A program made the translations under genes and the position numbers. DNA of 64,000 nucleotides, from the NCBI RefSeq assembly GCF_001751245.1, contig NZ_LJGU01000093.1, positions 71,533 through 135,532 of the forward strand. The letters run 5' to 3'. This DNA is from Streptomyces oceani (GTDB taxonomy: Bacteria > Actinomycetota > Actinomycetes > Streptomycetales > Streptomycetaceae). Under the pieces are notes generated by a model. The model worked only from the letters and a program-made list of their open reading frames with translations, ran no database searches and was not told the origin of the DNA. Shown here piece after piece: positions 1 to 10,347 of the stretch. Numbering within the stretch: position 1 is the stretch's first letter; each line of letters opens with the position of its first letter.

Positions 1-258
1 CGCCTGGCGGACCAGGCCGTCGGTCGGCTCCATACCGATGGCGCGGACGAGACCCTCACCGAGGTGCTGTGCCACCTCGAGGGTCAGGGTCTTCGTCTTG
101 CCTTCCTCGGTCGGGTCGGCGACGTCGACCTTGAGGGCGTTGTAGATCTCCGGCATCGTGTCGACGGGGAACTCCACGTCGACGACCGGGCCGATGACCC
201 GCGCGACGCGGCCGGTCGCGGTGACGACCTCTGAGGCCGTCGGGGCAGAGGTTGTCAT
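1..258 (-). CDS. atpD: ATP synthase F1 subunit beta, N-terminal part (runs off the window)
   Basis: Beta subunit of the F1 catalytic head, where ATP is made at the alpha/beta interfaces. Only the first 86 residues are inside the window; the gene continues beyond base 1. The visible part has the usual beta start region: a short Streptomyces-type leader, then the barrel domain with [16 protein letters not shown]. The ATG at 258 lies one base after the atpG stop codon, so the two are probably translationally coupled. It is the last visible gene of the atpIBEFHAGD(C) operon. The nucleotide-binding P-loop is outside the window and cannot be checked. Confidence 0.95.
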   Translation of the reverse strand, partial: MTTSAPTASEVVTATGRVARVIGPVVDVEFPVDTMPEIYNALKVDVADPTEEGKTKTLTLEVAQHLGEGLVRAIGMEPTDGLVRQA

Positions 259-259
259 G

Positions 260-1192
260 TTATCGGTCACTCCCCGCAGAAGCGTCGGCCAGGGCACTCG
301 CGCCACCGACGATCTCGCTGATTTCCTGGGTGATTTCGGCCTGTCGGGCCGCGTTGGCAAGCCGGGTGAGCGTCTTGATCAGCTCGTCGGCGTTGTCGGT
401 TGCCGCCTTCATCGCACGACGCGTGGCAGCGTGCTTGGAAGCGGCGGACTGCAGCAGCGCGTTGTACACACGGCTTTCCACATAGCGCGGCAGCAGCGCG
501 TCGAGCACCTCGTCGGCGGACGGCTCAAAGTCGAACAGTGGCAGCACCTGGCTGCCCTTGCTCAGCACCTCGGCCGACTCCTCCGCGGACTTCTCGAAGC
601 TGAGCGGCAGCATCCGGTCCCCTCGCGGGGTCTGCGTCATCATCGAGACGAACTCGGTGAAGACGATGTGCAGCTCGTCCACCCCGCCCTTGGCCGCGGT
701 GTCCGCCTTGATCGCCTCGATCAGCGGTTCCGAGACCATCTTGGCGTCGGCGTACGTCGGGTTGTCCGTGAAACCCGTCCAGGACTGCTCGATCGGACGG
801 TCGCGGAACTTGTAGTACGCCGAGCCCTTGCTACCGACCACGTAGTGCAGGACCTCGCGACCCTCGCCAACCAGGCGGTTGGTCAGCCGCTCGGCTTCCT
901 TGATGACGTTGGAGTTGTAGCCGCCGGCCAGACCCCGGTCGCTCGTGATGAGGAGTACCGCGGCTCGGGTGGGGCGCTCCACCTCCGTGGTGAGCCAGTG
1001 CTCGGTGTTCGAGCCGTGCGCCACCGCGGTCACCGCGCGGGTGAGTTCGGTCGCGTACGGCTCGGAGGCCGCCACCCTGCGCTGTGCCTTGACGATGCGC
1101 GAGGCGGCGATCATCTCCATCGCCCTGGTGATCTTCTTGGTCGAGGAGACGGACTTGATCCGCCTCTTGTAGACCCGGGTTTGGGCACCCAT
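260..1192 (-). CDS. atpG: ATP synthase F1 subunit gamma
   Basis: Central rotor stalk that couples c-ring rotation to the alpha3beta3 head. The 310-residue product begins [15 protein letters not shown] and has [15 protein letters not shown], the conserved N-terminal helix of gamma subunits. The C-terminal helix is also typical ([14 protein letters not shown]). Its length is slightly above the ~290 of most bacteria, as is usual in actinomycetes. It starts 3 nt after the atpA stop and ends 1 nt before the atpD start, as expected for a tightly coupled operon. No anomaly seen. Confidence 0.97.
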   Translation of the reverse strand: MGAQTRVYKRRIKSVSSTKKITRAMEMIAASRIVKAQRRVAASEPYATELTRAVTAVAHGSNTEHWLTTEVERPTRAAVLLITSDRGLAGGYNSNVIKEAERLTNRLVGEGREVLHYVVGSKGSAYYKFRDRPIEQSWTGFTDNPTYADAKMVSEPLIEAIKADTAAKGGVDELHIVFTEFVSMMTQTPRGDRMLPLSFEKSAEESAEVLSKGSQVLPLFDFEPSADEVLDALLPRYVESRVYNALLQSAASKHAATRRAMKAATDNADELIKTLTRLANAARQAEITQEISEIVGGASALADASAGSDR

Positions 1193-1195
1193 TGA

Positions 1196-2767
1196 TCAGC
1201 CCTCGCCCAACAGCTTGCCGTCCGCGGTCTCGAACTGCTTCCGGAAGGCGTCCACCGCGTCACCGAGCGAGGCGATCGTGTCGTCGGACATCTTGCCGCC
1301 CTCGACGATGCTCGTCAGCAGTGCCTTGTAGTCGCGGTGCAGGAAGTCCAGCAGCTCGCGCTCGAACCGGCGTACGTCCTCGACCGGCACGTCGTCCATC
1401 TTGCCGTTGGAGCCGGACCAGATGGAGACGATCTGGTCGGCGGTCGGGTACGGAGCGTACTGGTCCTGCTTGGTCAGCTCCATCATCCGCTGACCGCGCT
1501 CCAGGGCGGCTTTGGAGGCGTCGTCCAGGTCGGAACCGAAGGCGGCGAACGCCTCCAGCTCGCGGTACTGGGCCAGGTCCAGCTTCAGTCGCCCGGACAC
1601 CTGCCGCATGGCCCTGTGTTGGGCTGAGCCGCCAACCCGGGAGACCGAGATGCCGACGTTCAGAGCGGGCCGCTGGCCGGCGTTGAACAGGTCGGACTCC
1701 AGGAAGCACTGGCCGTCGGTGATGGAGATGACGTTCGTCGGGATGAACGCCGACACGTCGTTCGCCTTGGTCTCGACGATCGGCAGCCCGGTCATCGAGC
1801 CCTTGCCCATGTCGTCCGAGAGCTTCGCGCACCGCTCCAGCAGCCTGGAGTGCAGGTAGAAGACGTCGCCCGGGTACGCCTCACGGCCCGGCGGACGACG
1901 CAGCAGCAGGGACACGGCGCGGTAGGCGTCGGCCTGCTTGGAGAGGTCGTCGAAGACGATCAGGGTGTGCTTGCCCTGGTACATCCAGTGCTGGCCGATG
2001 GCCGATCCGGTGTACGGAGCCAGGTACTTGTAACCCGCGGGGTCGGACGCCGGGGCGGCCACGATGGTGGTGTACTCCAGCGCGCCGGCCTCCTCCAACG
2101 CACCCCGCACGGAGGCGATGGTGGAGCCCTTCTGGCCGATCGCGACGTAGATGCAGCGGACCTGCTTGTCCGGGTCGCCCGAACGCCAGTTGTCCCGCTG
2201 GTTGATGATCGTGTCCACGCCGAGCGCGGTCTTGCCGGTCTGCCGGTCGCCGATGATCAGCTGACGCTGGCCCCGGCCGATCGGGGTCATCGCGTCGACG
2301 GCCTTGTAGCCGGTCTCCATCGGCTCGTGCACCGACTTGCGCTGCATGACCGTGGGGGCCTGCAGCTCGAGCGCGCGGACCGCCTCGGAGTCGATCTCGC
2401 CGAGTCCGTCGACCGGCTTGCCCAGCGGGTCCACGACGCGGCCGAGGTAACCCTCGCCGACCGGGACCGACAGCACCTCACCGGTACGCTGCACCGGCTG
2501 GCCTTCCTCGATGCCGCTGAATTCGCCGAGGATCACCGCACCGATCTCGCGCTCTTCGAGGTTGAGGGCGAGGCCGAGGGTGCCGTCCTCGAACTTCAGC
2601 AGTTCGTTCGCCATGGCCGAGGGCAGCCCCTCGACCTTCGCGATGCCGTCGCCGGCAACGCTGACCGTCCCGACCTCTTCGCGCGAGGCCGCGTCCGGCG
2701 TGTACGACTGGACAAAGTTCTCCAGCGCGTCCCGGATCTCATCCGGCCGGATCGTGAGCTCCGCCAT
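1196..2767 (-). CDS. atpA: ATP synthase F1 subunit alpha
   Basis: Non-catalytic nucleotide-binding subunit of the F1 head. The 523-residue protein shows the Walker A loop GDRQTGKTA, the DTIINQR segment after it, and the [24 protein letters not shown] region typical of alpha. The C-terminal helical domain is complete. The start [15 protein letters not shown] is preceded by a purine-rich ribosome site. A 120-nt gap separates it from atpH and holds a short hairpin (CGGCCC/GGGCCG near 2844-2860), too weak to call a terminator. Confidence 0.97.
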   Translation of the reverse strand: MAELTIRPDEIRDALENFVQSYTPDAASREEVGTVSVAGDGIAKVEGLPSAMANELLKFEDGTLGLALNLEEREIGAVILGEFSGIEEGQPVQRTGEVLSVPVGEGYLGRVVDPLGKPVDGLGEIDSEAVRALELQAPTVMQRKSVHEPMETGYKAVDAMTPIGRGQRQLIIGDRQTGKTALGVDTIINQRDNWRSGDPDKQVRCIYVAIGQKGSTIASVRGALEEAGALEYTTIVAAPASDPAGYKYLAPYTGSAIGQHWMYQGKHTLIVFDDLSKQADAYRAVSLLLRRPPGREAYPGDVFYLHSRLLERCAKLSDDMGKGSMTGLPIVETKANDVSAFIPTNVISITDGQCFLESDLFNAGQRPALNVGISVSRVGGSAQHRAMRQVSGRLKLDLAQYRELEAFAAFGSDLDDASKAALERGQRMMELTKQDQYAPYPTADQIVSIWSGSNGKMDDVPVEDVRRFERELLDFLHRDYKALLTSIVEGGKMSDDTIASLGDAVDAFRKQFETADGKLLGEG

Positions 2768-2887
2768 CTGGGTTCCCTGCTCTCCTTGTTGGGCCCGTAA
2801 GTTGCTTCGGGTTCTGGGGCTGTCCCAGAAGGTCCCTTGATACGGCCCAACTCGGGCCGCTGATCATGCTTGTTGAGTTGGCTTCTC

Positions 2888-3703
2888 TCAGCCGGCCATC
2901 CGCCGCTGTGCCTCTTCGAGACGGTCCGCGATAGAGCCGTTGATGACCTCGTCACCGATGCGCACCGCGATGCCGCCGAGGACGTCTGGGTCCACGTCGA
3001 GATTGAGGTGCACCTGACGGCCGTACATCTGGGCCAGCAGGCTGCCGAGGCGCTGCTTCTGCTGGTCGCTCAGGGGCACCGCGGAGGTGACGACGGCGAC
3101 CGAGCGGTCCCGGCGCTCAGCGGCCAGCTTGGACAGGGCCTCCAGCCCGCCTTCCAGGCTACGTCCTCGCGGCTGGCTCACCAGACGCGTCACCAGACGC
3201 ACGGTCGCCGGCCGGGCCTTTCCGCCCAGCAGCGAGCGCACCAGCTCGGCCTGTGCCGAGGAGCTGGCCGTACGGCTGGTCAGCGCGGCCCGAAGCTGCG
3301 AGGAGGAGGCGACCGTACGGCCGAACCGGAAGAGTTCGTCCTCCACGTCGTCCAGTGAACCGTCCCGCTCGGCGGCGATCAGGTCGGCCGAGTCGGTGAG
3401 TTCCTCCAGTACGTCCACCAGGTCACGCGAACGCGACCAGCGGGAACGCACCATGCCGGACACCAGGTCGGTGGCCTCGCCACCCACCTGTCCACTCAGC
3501 AGACGGCCGGCCAGTTCCGCCTTGGCGGCCCCGTCCTGCGCCGGGTCGGTCAGGACCCGGCGCAAGGAGACCTCGCGGTCCAGCAGCTCGGTGACGGCGG
3601 CCAGCTCGTCGGCGAGCGTGGTCGCGTTGACCGACGTGTTGTCCGTCAACGCCTCCAGGCTCTCCCGAGCGGCTGCCAGCGCCTCGCGGCTCGCGCCGTT
3701 CAT
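2888..3703 (-). CDS. atpH: ATP synthase F1 subunit delta
   Basis: Peripheral-stalk subunit linking the top of F1 to the b subunit. The 271-residue length is the long actinobacterial form of delta (about 180 residues in E. coli). The C-terminal part (VAVVTSAVPLSDQQKQRLG to VRIGDEVINGSI) is the recognisable OSCP/delta signature. Its ATG overlaps the atpF stop by 4 nt, indicating coupled translation with its direct structural partner. Confidence 0.95.
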   Translation of the reverse strand: MNGASREALAAARESLEALTDNTSVNATTLADELAAVTELLDREVSLRRVLTDPAQDGAAKAELAGRLLSGQVGGEATDLVSGMVRSRWSRSRDLVDVLEELTDSADLIAAERDGSLDDVEDELFRFGRTVASSSQLRAALTSRTASSSAQAELVRSLLGGKARPATVRLVTRLVSQPRGRSLEGGLEALSKLAAERRDRSVAVVTSAVPLSDQQKQRLGSLLAQMYGRQVHLNLDVDPDVLGGIAVRIGDEVINGSIADRLEEAQRRMAG

Positions 3704-4263
3704 CGGGCCGCCCCGCTGGTGCCGGCCGTGGCGTCGGCCTTCTCCTCGAGCTGGTCGAGGAAGCGGTCGATCGTACGGCTCTGCCGGGCGTGGTCCTCCA
3801 GGGACTCCCCGACCAGCTTGCCGGCCAGCTCGGTCGCGAGCGTGCCGACGTCCTGCCGCAGCTGCTGGGCGGCCTGCTTGCGATCGGCCTCGATCTGGGC
3901 GTGACCCGCGGCGATGATCTCCTCACGCTGCCGCTGGCCCTCCTCCCGCATCTCGGCGATCAGGTCCGCACCACGCTGCTCGGCCTCGCTGCGCATCCGC
4001 GCTGCTTCGCGCCGAGCCTCAGCCAGCTGCGCCTTGTACTGGTCAAGGGTCTGCTGCGCTTCGAGCTTGGCGTCATTGGCCTGCTCGATGCCGCCCTCGA
4101 TGGCCTCGCGGCGCTCGTCCAGGATCTTGTTGATGCTCGGGACGAGCTTCTTCCAGAAGACGACGAAGACAATACCGAAGGCAATGGTGCCGATGACCAG
4201 CTCGGGAATCGGCGGCACGAGAGGGTTGAGCTTCTCCTCCGCCAACAACATCGGAGCGTTCAC
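3700..4263 (-). CDS. atpF: ATP synthase Fo subunit b
   Basis: Membrane-anchored peripheral stalk. A single hydrophobic helix (about residues 20-40, ELVIGTIAFGIVFVVFW) is followed by a long charged coiled coil rich in Glu, Arg, Gln and Ala, the normal b-subunit design. The start is GTG at 4263, chosen because AAAGG lies about 9 nt upstream. The stop overlaps the atpH start by 4 nt. The 187-residue length is typical of Streptomyces. Confidence 0.95.
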   Translation of the reverse strand: MNAPMLLAEEKLNPLVPPIPELVIGTIAFGIVFVVFWKKLVPSINKILDERREAIEGGIEQANDAKLEAQQTLDQYKAQLAEARREAARMRSEAEQRGADLIAEMREEGQRQREEIIAAGHAQIEADRKQAAQQLRQDVGTLATELAGKLVGESLEDHARQSRTIDRFLDQLEEKADATAGTSGAAR

Positions 4264-4304
4264 ATCAGTGCCTTTCGTTGAAAAGGGCTGTCAGTCGGCA
4301 CTGA

Positions 4305-5421
<1,117 letters not shown>

Positions 5422-5658
5422 CGCGAGCTCCTTCTGCGTGGGGCATGGATACGGCTACCTCGATGTGTCGGCGCGGAACACCGCCGCGGGACGGCACTGG
5501 ACTGGTCTTACGGATGTGGTGACGGCGACTGCGCAGCGAGCGGGGCTGTGCCGGACATGCCATACGACCCGGCATTCCAGCCGTCCGCGTCTGCTGCGCC
5601 GCAGTTGGAAACGGACGATAGCAGTTGCCGGGACCCCTGTTTGCCCCACCCCCGCCGA

Positions 5659-6117
5659 TCATGAATTCGCCCCCGTGACGGACGCCTTGGCGGCCGCGCC
5701 ACCAGCGGCGGACTCCTCGGACGCGGCCGGCTCGACATAGAGCATCTTGGTCCGCAGGTGCGCCCTGGCCTGAGCGGCGACCCATACGAGGGTGCTGCCG
5801 AGCAGGGTCAGCCCGAAGGCCTGGGTACTGAAGAGGGTGGTGTCCTTGAACAGCGCCAGCACCACCGCCAGCAACAGGATCTGGGTGGTGTAGAGCAGCA
5901 GCCCCATGGCCTGGAACAGGTGCGGGTAGGACTTCGCGACCCGTTGCAGCACGACGAGTCCGCCGCCCATGAACAGGAGCACCACGATCATCCCGCACAG
6001 GCCACCGAGCGCACCCTTGCCACCCGCCAGGGCCGCGCTCACCGCCGCACCGAGCACGCCTGCCAGAGCGGTCGGCACGGCGCAGTGCAGCAGCATGCGA
6101 GCATCGTTCGGCTGCAT
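5659..6117 (-). CDS. atpI: ATP synthase operon protein I-like membrane protein
   Basis: Small membrane protein (152 residues) with four predicted hydrophobic segments, placed first in the atp operon. AtpI-type proteins are thought to assist c-ring assembly; that role comes from the family, not this sequence. The ATG at 6117 is preferred because CGGAG lies about 10 nt upstream and the preceding in-frame residues are not hydrophobic. The C-terminus is an Ala/Glu-rich cytoplasmic tail. Sequence conservation in this family is low, so the assignment rests mainly on position and topology. Confidence 0.8.
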   Translation of the reverse strand: MQPNDARMLLHCAVPTALAGVLGAAVSAALAGGKGALGGLCGMIVVLLFMGGGLVVLQRVAKSYPHLFQAMGLLLYTTQILLLAVVLALFKDTTLFSTQAFGLTLLGSTLVWVAAQARAHLRTKMLYVEPAASEESAAGGAAAKASVTGANS

Positions 6118-6448
6118 GTGGAACTCCGGGGAGTCGGGGGCGTTTCTCGTCGGCTGACGAGCGTATCCCCGGCAGATGCGAACTTCGTCGTCGAGGGACA
6201 AGCGTCCGAGACCGAACCGCCGTTGTAGTGCGGCACCTCGGCTTCGCCGGGTTCGTGAACGGTATCACAAACTATTTGATGAGGTCTTTACTCGTATGTG
6301 TGCCACACCTCACACGAACGAAGGACCGTCATGTGCCGTGCTGACGACGTTCCGCACCAGGTCTCCCCGGCGCGCACGCAGCCGAACTACGGTCCGGCGA
6401 CCCCGCGGAGAGCCGTACGACACCCGCGCCCCGTAACGACGGCCCCGG
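6118..6448 (-). promoter_or_regulatory. Intergenic region, probable atp operon promoter
   Basis: These 331 bases lie between the WecA-like gene and atpI, and no convincing gene is present. A relatively AT-rich stretch at about 6255-6310 includes TTTGTGATACC and TTTACTCGTATG when read on both strands, the most promoter-like part of the window's left half. I cannot define exact -35 and -10 boxes. The region is a reasonable place for the atp promoter. Confidence 0.35.
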
Positions 6449-7786
6449 CTAACGACGTCGTGCCCCGAAGCGGTCACGGTCGCCGATCGCCGTCGCCCCG
6501 TGCAGCCCCGCGAGCGCGGGCTCCCGCTCCTGGTCCTCACTCTGGCCCTGCGCCCGTTCGGCGCCGTCCGCCGCAGACCGCGCCGCATCGCCCGCCGCAC
6601 CCGTACGAGCCGCCGAGGCCGGTTGCCGGTAACGCGGCGGCACGAACAGCTCGGCCCAGCGCGGCACCCGTGGGGTGAAGCGCGGCAGCAGCAGGATGAC
6701 CAGACCCAGCGCGCTCAGCAGCACCACGGCGAGGACGATCACCAGACTCGCGGACTGCACCGAGAAGGCGACGGCGCCGAAGGCGATCAGCGCCGACCAG
6801 AAGTACATGATCAACACGGCCCGGCTGTGCGAGTGTCCGATCTCCAGGAGCCGGTGATGCAGGTGCCCGCGGTCAGCCGCGAACGGCGACTGGCCCTTCC
6901 AGGTGCGACGTACGATCGCCAGCACCAGGTCGGCGATCGGCACCGCCAGAATCGTCAGCGGCAGCAACAACGGCATGTACAGCGGCACCATGTTGTGCAC
7001 GGCGGAGCGCTCCGAACCCGCGTGCTCGACCATCAGGTCGGGGTCCACCTGCCCCGTGATCGACACCGCGCCGGCCGCCAGCACCAGACCGATCAGCATC
7101 GACCCGGAGTCGCCCATGAAGATCCGGGCGGGGTGCATGTTGTGCGGCAGGAAGCCCAGGCACATGCCCATCAGGATGGCCGCGAACAGCGTCGCCGGGG
7201 AGGCCGCCTCAATGCCGTAGCCGTACCAGATGCGGTAGGCGTACATGAAGAACGCCACCGCGGCGATACAGACCATGCCGGAGGCGAGGCCGTCCAGACC
7301 GTCGACGAAGTTCACGGCGTTGATGGTGATCACCACGAGGGCCACCGTCAGCAGCGTGCCCTGGAGCGGCGTCAGCGCGACATTCCCGACACCCGGCACC
7401 GGCAACCACAGGATCGTCAGGCCCTGGAGCACCATCACGCCGGCGGCGATCATCTGGCCGCCGAGCTTGACCAGCGCGTCCACGCCCCACTTGTCGTCCA
7501 GCACGCCCAGCAGCCAGATCAGTCCGGCTCCGGACAGCAGCGCGCGCGGCTCGTCGGAGAGAGTGAACACCTCACCGATGTTGGTCAGTTGCGAGGCCAT
7601 CAGCAGCCCCGCGCACAGGCCGCCGAACATCGCGATGCCGCCGAGTCGCGGCGTCGGCTCGCGATGCACGTCACGGGCGCGGATCTGCGGCATCGCGCCC
7701 GCCGCGATCGCGAACTTCCGCACCGGCCCGGTCAGTAGGTACGTGACAGCGGCCGTGACGCACAGCGTCAGCAGATACTCCCGCAC
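6449..7786 (-). CDS. WecA/MraY-family polyprenyl-phosphate sugar-1-phosphate transferase
   Basis: Polytopic integral membrane enzyme (445 residues) that moves a sugar-1-phosphate from a UDP-sugar to a polyprenyl phosphate at the inner face of the membrane. Diagnostic motifs are PTPRLGG near the N-terminus, the Mg-binding LGVLDDKWG, NFVDGLDGLA, and GDSGSM. The context just upstream of the atp operon matches the actinobacterial Rv1302/WecA-type gene, which acts in GlcNAc-1-phosphate transfer for arabinogalactan linker or teichoic-type polymers. The C-terminus has a long hydrophilic tail of about 60 residues. The start is GTG at 7786. The exact sugar is inferred. Confidence 0.88.
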   Translation of the reverse strand: MREYLLTLCVTAAVTYLLTGPVRKFAIAAGAMPQIRARDVHREPTPRLGGIAMFGGLCAGLLMASQLTNIGEVFTLSDEPRALLSGAGLIWLLGVLDDKWGVDALVKLGGQMIAAGVMVLQGLTILWLPVPGVGNVALTPLQGTLLTVALVVITINAVNFVDGLDGLASGMVCIAAVAFFMYAYRIWYGYGIEAASPATLFAAILMGMCLGFLPHNMHPARIFMGDSGSMLIGLVLAAGAVSITGQVDPDLMVEHAGSERSAVHNMVPLYMPLLLPLTILAVPIADLVLAIVRRTWKGQSPFAADRGHLHHRLLEIGHSHSRAVLIMYFWSALIAFGAVAFSVQSASLVIVLAVVLLSALGLVILLLPRFTPRVPRWAELFVPPRYRQPASAARTGAAGDAARSAADGAERAQGQSEDQEREPALAGLHGATAIGDRDRFGARRR

Positions 7787-7948
7787 GGGTTCCCCAGGGT
7801 TCTCGCGAGCTGTTCAGGGTCCACACTCTAGATCAGTACGCCCGGTGCACGGACACACCGCGTGGGACACCTGCCCGAGCTGACCGGTTCCGCGACTCCG
7901 GCACCTCGCACGGCACGCATACCCGGCTGTGACCGGGACGATACGAAC

Positions 7949-8629
7949 CTAAGCTCCCGCCGGTACGCCCGTGAGCGCCGTCACGACCGGCTCCAGGGCC
8001 TGGTTGATCTCCTCCCCCACACTACGGAAGTACGGAATGGGTGCCCCGTACGGGTCGTAGATCTCGTCCGCCTCCGGGCTCGGCGCCAGCAGCCAACCGC
8101 GTAGCGCCGCCGCCGCCTGCACCAGCGCGCCGGCCCGTTCGACCACGCTGCTCGCCGTACGGGGAGCCGGCAGCGTAGCCGGGTCTATGGCGCGTACCAG
8201 CCTGGTGAACTCCTTGAGGGTGAAGGTACGCAGGCCGGCGGAGTGCCCCATGGAGATGACCTGCGCCCGGTGGTCGCGGGTCGCGGTCAGCACCAGATCG
8301 GCCCGGATGACGTGTTCGTCCAGCAGTTCGCGGGCCAGGAAGCCGGCCGGGTCGGCGCCGTGCTCCAACAGCACCGCGTGCGCGTGGTCCTCCATGGGGG
8401 CATCCTCGTGGCCCCAGGTCCCCGCGCTCTCCACCACGATCCCACCACTACGGGCGTCCCCCAGCCGGTCCGCCAGGGCATGCCGGTTCAACCGCTCGGT
8501 CAGCGGCGAGCGGCAGACGTTGCCGGTGGAGACGTGGAGGATGCGGAACACCTCGGGCGCGACGGACGCGTGCGGTAGGGGACGCGCCGCCTGTTCCGGT
8601 ATCCCACGCCCTTCGGGAGGGCTGGTCAA
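7949..8629 (-). CDS. Low-molecular-weight phosphotyrosine phosphatase-like protein, nucleophile replaced by Ser
   Basis: 226-residue protein with the LMW-PTP fold signature near residue 35: HVSTGNVCRSPL. In active LMW-PTPs the loop is V-C-x-G-N-x-C-R-S; here the first Cys, the nucleophile, is Ser, while the second Cys and the Arg remain. The late DPYG motif that carries the general-acid Asp is kept (EIYDPYGAPI). It may be a phosphate-binding or signalling protein rather than an ordinary phosphatase. It starts with TTG at 8629 inside a TTGA overlap with the preceding tsaC-like gene, so it is probably translated by coupling. An internal start nearer the motif cannot be excluded. Confidence 0.8.
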   Translation of the reverse strand: MTSPPEGRGIPEQAARPLPHASVAPEVFRILHVSTGNVCRSPLTERLNRHALADRLGDARSGGIVVESAGTWGHEDAPMEDHAHAVLLEHGADPAGFLARELLDEHVIRADLVLTATRDHRAQVISMGHSAGLRTFTLKEFTRLVRAIDPATLPAPRTASSVVERAGALVQAAAALRGWLLAPSPEADEIYDPYGAPIPYFRSVGEEINQALEPVVTALTGVPAGA

Positions 8630-9273
8630 CTGCCCACCTCGAGGTTCGGCGCGACCTTGCGGAGCTCCTCCGCACTGAGAGCGCCGGCCCGGAGCAGCAG
8701 GGGCGCGGGGCCGGTCACGTCCACGATCGAGGACGGTTCCGGATCAGGGGTTCTGCCGCCGTCCAGATAGACCGAGACGGAGTCGCCCAGCATCTCCTGC
8801 GCCGCGTCGCAGTCCTGCGGCGCGGGATGCCCGGAGAGGTTCGCCGAGGACACGGCCATCGGTCCGAACTCGGTGAGCAGTTCCAGTGCCACCGGGTGCA
8901 GCGGCATCCGTACCGCGACCGTGCCGCGGGTCTCCCCCAGGTCCCAGGTCAGCGAGGGCTGGTGCCTGGCGACGAGGGTGAGCGCGCCCGGCCAGAAGGC
9001 GTCGACCAGCTCCCAGGCCGACTCGGAGAAGTCGGTGACCAGCCCGTGCAGGGTGTTGGGAGAACCAACCAGCACGGGCGAGGGCATGGACCGACCGCGC
9101 CCCTTGGCCTCCAGCAGATCACCGACAGCCTCCGTGCTGAACGCGTCGGCACCGATGCCGTAGACCGTGTCCGTCGGCAGCACCACGAGTTCGCGCCGAC
9201 GCACCGCCGACGCGGCTTCGCGCAGGCCCGTACCGCGATCGGTCGGATCGGTGCAGTCGTAACGCCGTGCCAT
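8626..9273 (-). CDS. L-threonylcarbamoyladenylate synthase (Sua5/YrdC/YwlC family)
   Basis: Makes threonylcarbamoyl-AMP from Thr, bicarbonate and ATP for the t6A modification of ANN-decoding tRNAs. The 215-residue protein has LPTDTVYGIGADAF, the KGR segment, and the SSANLSG loop that binds nucleotide. The start at ATG 9273 is set by AAGGAAAGGG upstream. It follows prmC (135-nt gap) and overlaps the phosphatase-like gene by 4 nt; this cluster of translation genes (prfA, prmC, tsaC-like) is common in bacteria. Confidence 0.93.
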   Translation of the reverse strand: MARRYDCTDPTDRGTGLREAASAVRRRELVVLPTDTVYGIGADAFSTEAVGDLLEAKGRGRSMPSPVLVGSPNTLHGLVTDFSESAWELVDAFWPGALTLVARHQPSLTWDLGETRGTVAVRMPLHPVALELLTEFGPMAVSSANLSGHPAPQDCDAAQEMLGDSVSVYLDGGRTPDPEPSSIVDVTGPAPLLLRAGALSAEELRKVAPNLEVGS

Positions 9274-9408
9274 CGTCAAACCCTTTCCTTGAACTGGCTG
9301 CGCAGGGTGCGCAATACGCGCTGGCTGACTGGATCGCTGGGGACGGCGAACCGTCGACGATCAGGCCGAGTGGTGAACGGCCCCCGAGGAGAACGACGAG
9401 GACACGGC

Positions 9409-10314
9409 CTACGGCACCTCCCTGCGCGCGGTACAGAAGCGGGGACGGTTGTTCAGGTCCGGGTGGTCCGCGGCGTCCGCCCAGCCGCGATCCTCCGTGA
9501 ATATCCAGGGCACCAGCCCGCCCTGGGTGTCGGCGTGCTCGATGACGACGACACCGGAGGGCCGTAGCAGCCGGTGTGCCGTACGCTCCAGACCACGGAT
9601 GGCGTCCAGACCGTCCTCCCCGGAGAACAACGCGAGTTCGGGGTCGTGGTCGCGGGCCTCCGGAGCCACATACTCCCACTCGGTGAGCGGAATGTACGGC
9701 GGGTTGGCGATGACCAGGTCCACCTGCCCGTCCAGCGCGGGGAACGCCGTCAACGCGTCACCCTGCTCGAGCGTCACCCGGGAACCCGCGACGTTCCGCC
9801 GGGCCCAGGCGTACGCCCCCTCGTCCAGCTCTACCGCGAACACCCGGGAGCGCGGCACCTCCTGGGCGAGTGCCAGGGCGATGGCCGCGGAGCCGGTGCA
9901 CAGGTCGACGATCAGGGGCTCGGCGGAGTCCATCGCACGCACCGCGTCTATGGCCCAGCCGACCACCGACTCGGTCTCCGGTCGCGGCACGAACACGCCC
10001 GGGCCGACCTCGAGTTCGAGGTAGCGGAAGAACGCGCGCCCGGTGATGTGCTGCAACGGTTCGCGCGCCTCCCGCCGGGCCACCGCGGCCCAGTAGCGCG
10101 CGTCGAAGTCGGCGTCCGCGACCCGGTGCAGTTCCCCCCGCTTCACGCCGTGCACGGACGCCGCCAGTTCCTCGGCGTCGAAGCGCGGAGACGGCACGCC
10201 GGCGTCCGCCAGCCTCTGGGTCGCCTGCGCGACCTCGGCCAGCAGGAGCGTACGGGACTGCGCCCCGCGGCTGGGCCGTTGCGGCTCCGCGGGCTCCCCG
10301 GAAGATGACTGCAC
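9409..10314 (-). CDS. prmC: Release factor glutamine methyltransferase
   Basis: Methylates the Gln of the GGQ loop in release factors RF1 and RF2 using SAM. The 301-residue protein has an N-terminal helical domain, FVPRPETE, the SAM loop VDLCTGSAAIALALA, and the catalytic NPPY motif (VIANPPYIPLTEWE). It starts with GTG at 10314 after GGAGGACATCACCA. It is directly downstream of prfA, its substrate gene, separated by 33 nt. Confidence 0.95.
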   Translation of the reverse strand: MQSSSGEPAEPQRPSRGAQSRTLLLAEVAQATQRLADAGVPSPRFDAEELAASVHGVKRGELHRVADADFDARYWAAVARREAREPLQHITGRAFFRYLELEVGPGVFVPRPETESVVGWAIDAVRAMDSAEPLIVDLCTGSAAIALALAQEVPRSRVFAVELDEGAYAWARRNVAGSRVTLEQGDALTAFPALDGQVDLVIANPPYIPLTEWEYVAPEARDHDPELALFSGEDGLDAIRGLERTAHRLLRPSGVVVIEHADTQGGLVPWIFTEDRGWADAADHPDLNNRPRFCTARREVP

Positions 10315-10347
10315 TGGTGATGTCCTCCGCCCCGTATCTCCGCGCGC

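Noticed and set aside
6500..7738. 412-codon plus-strand frame opposite the WecA-like gene
   Set aside because: A shadow frame; the minus strand has all the transferase motifs.
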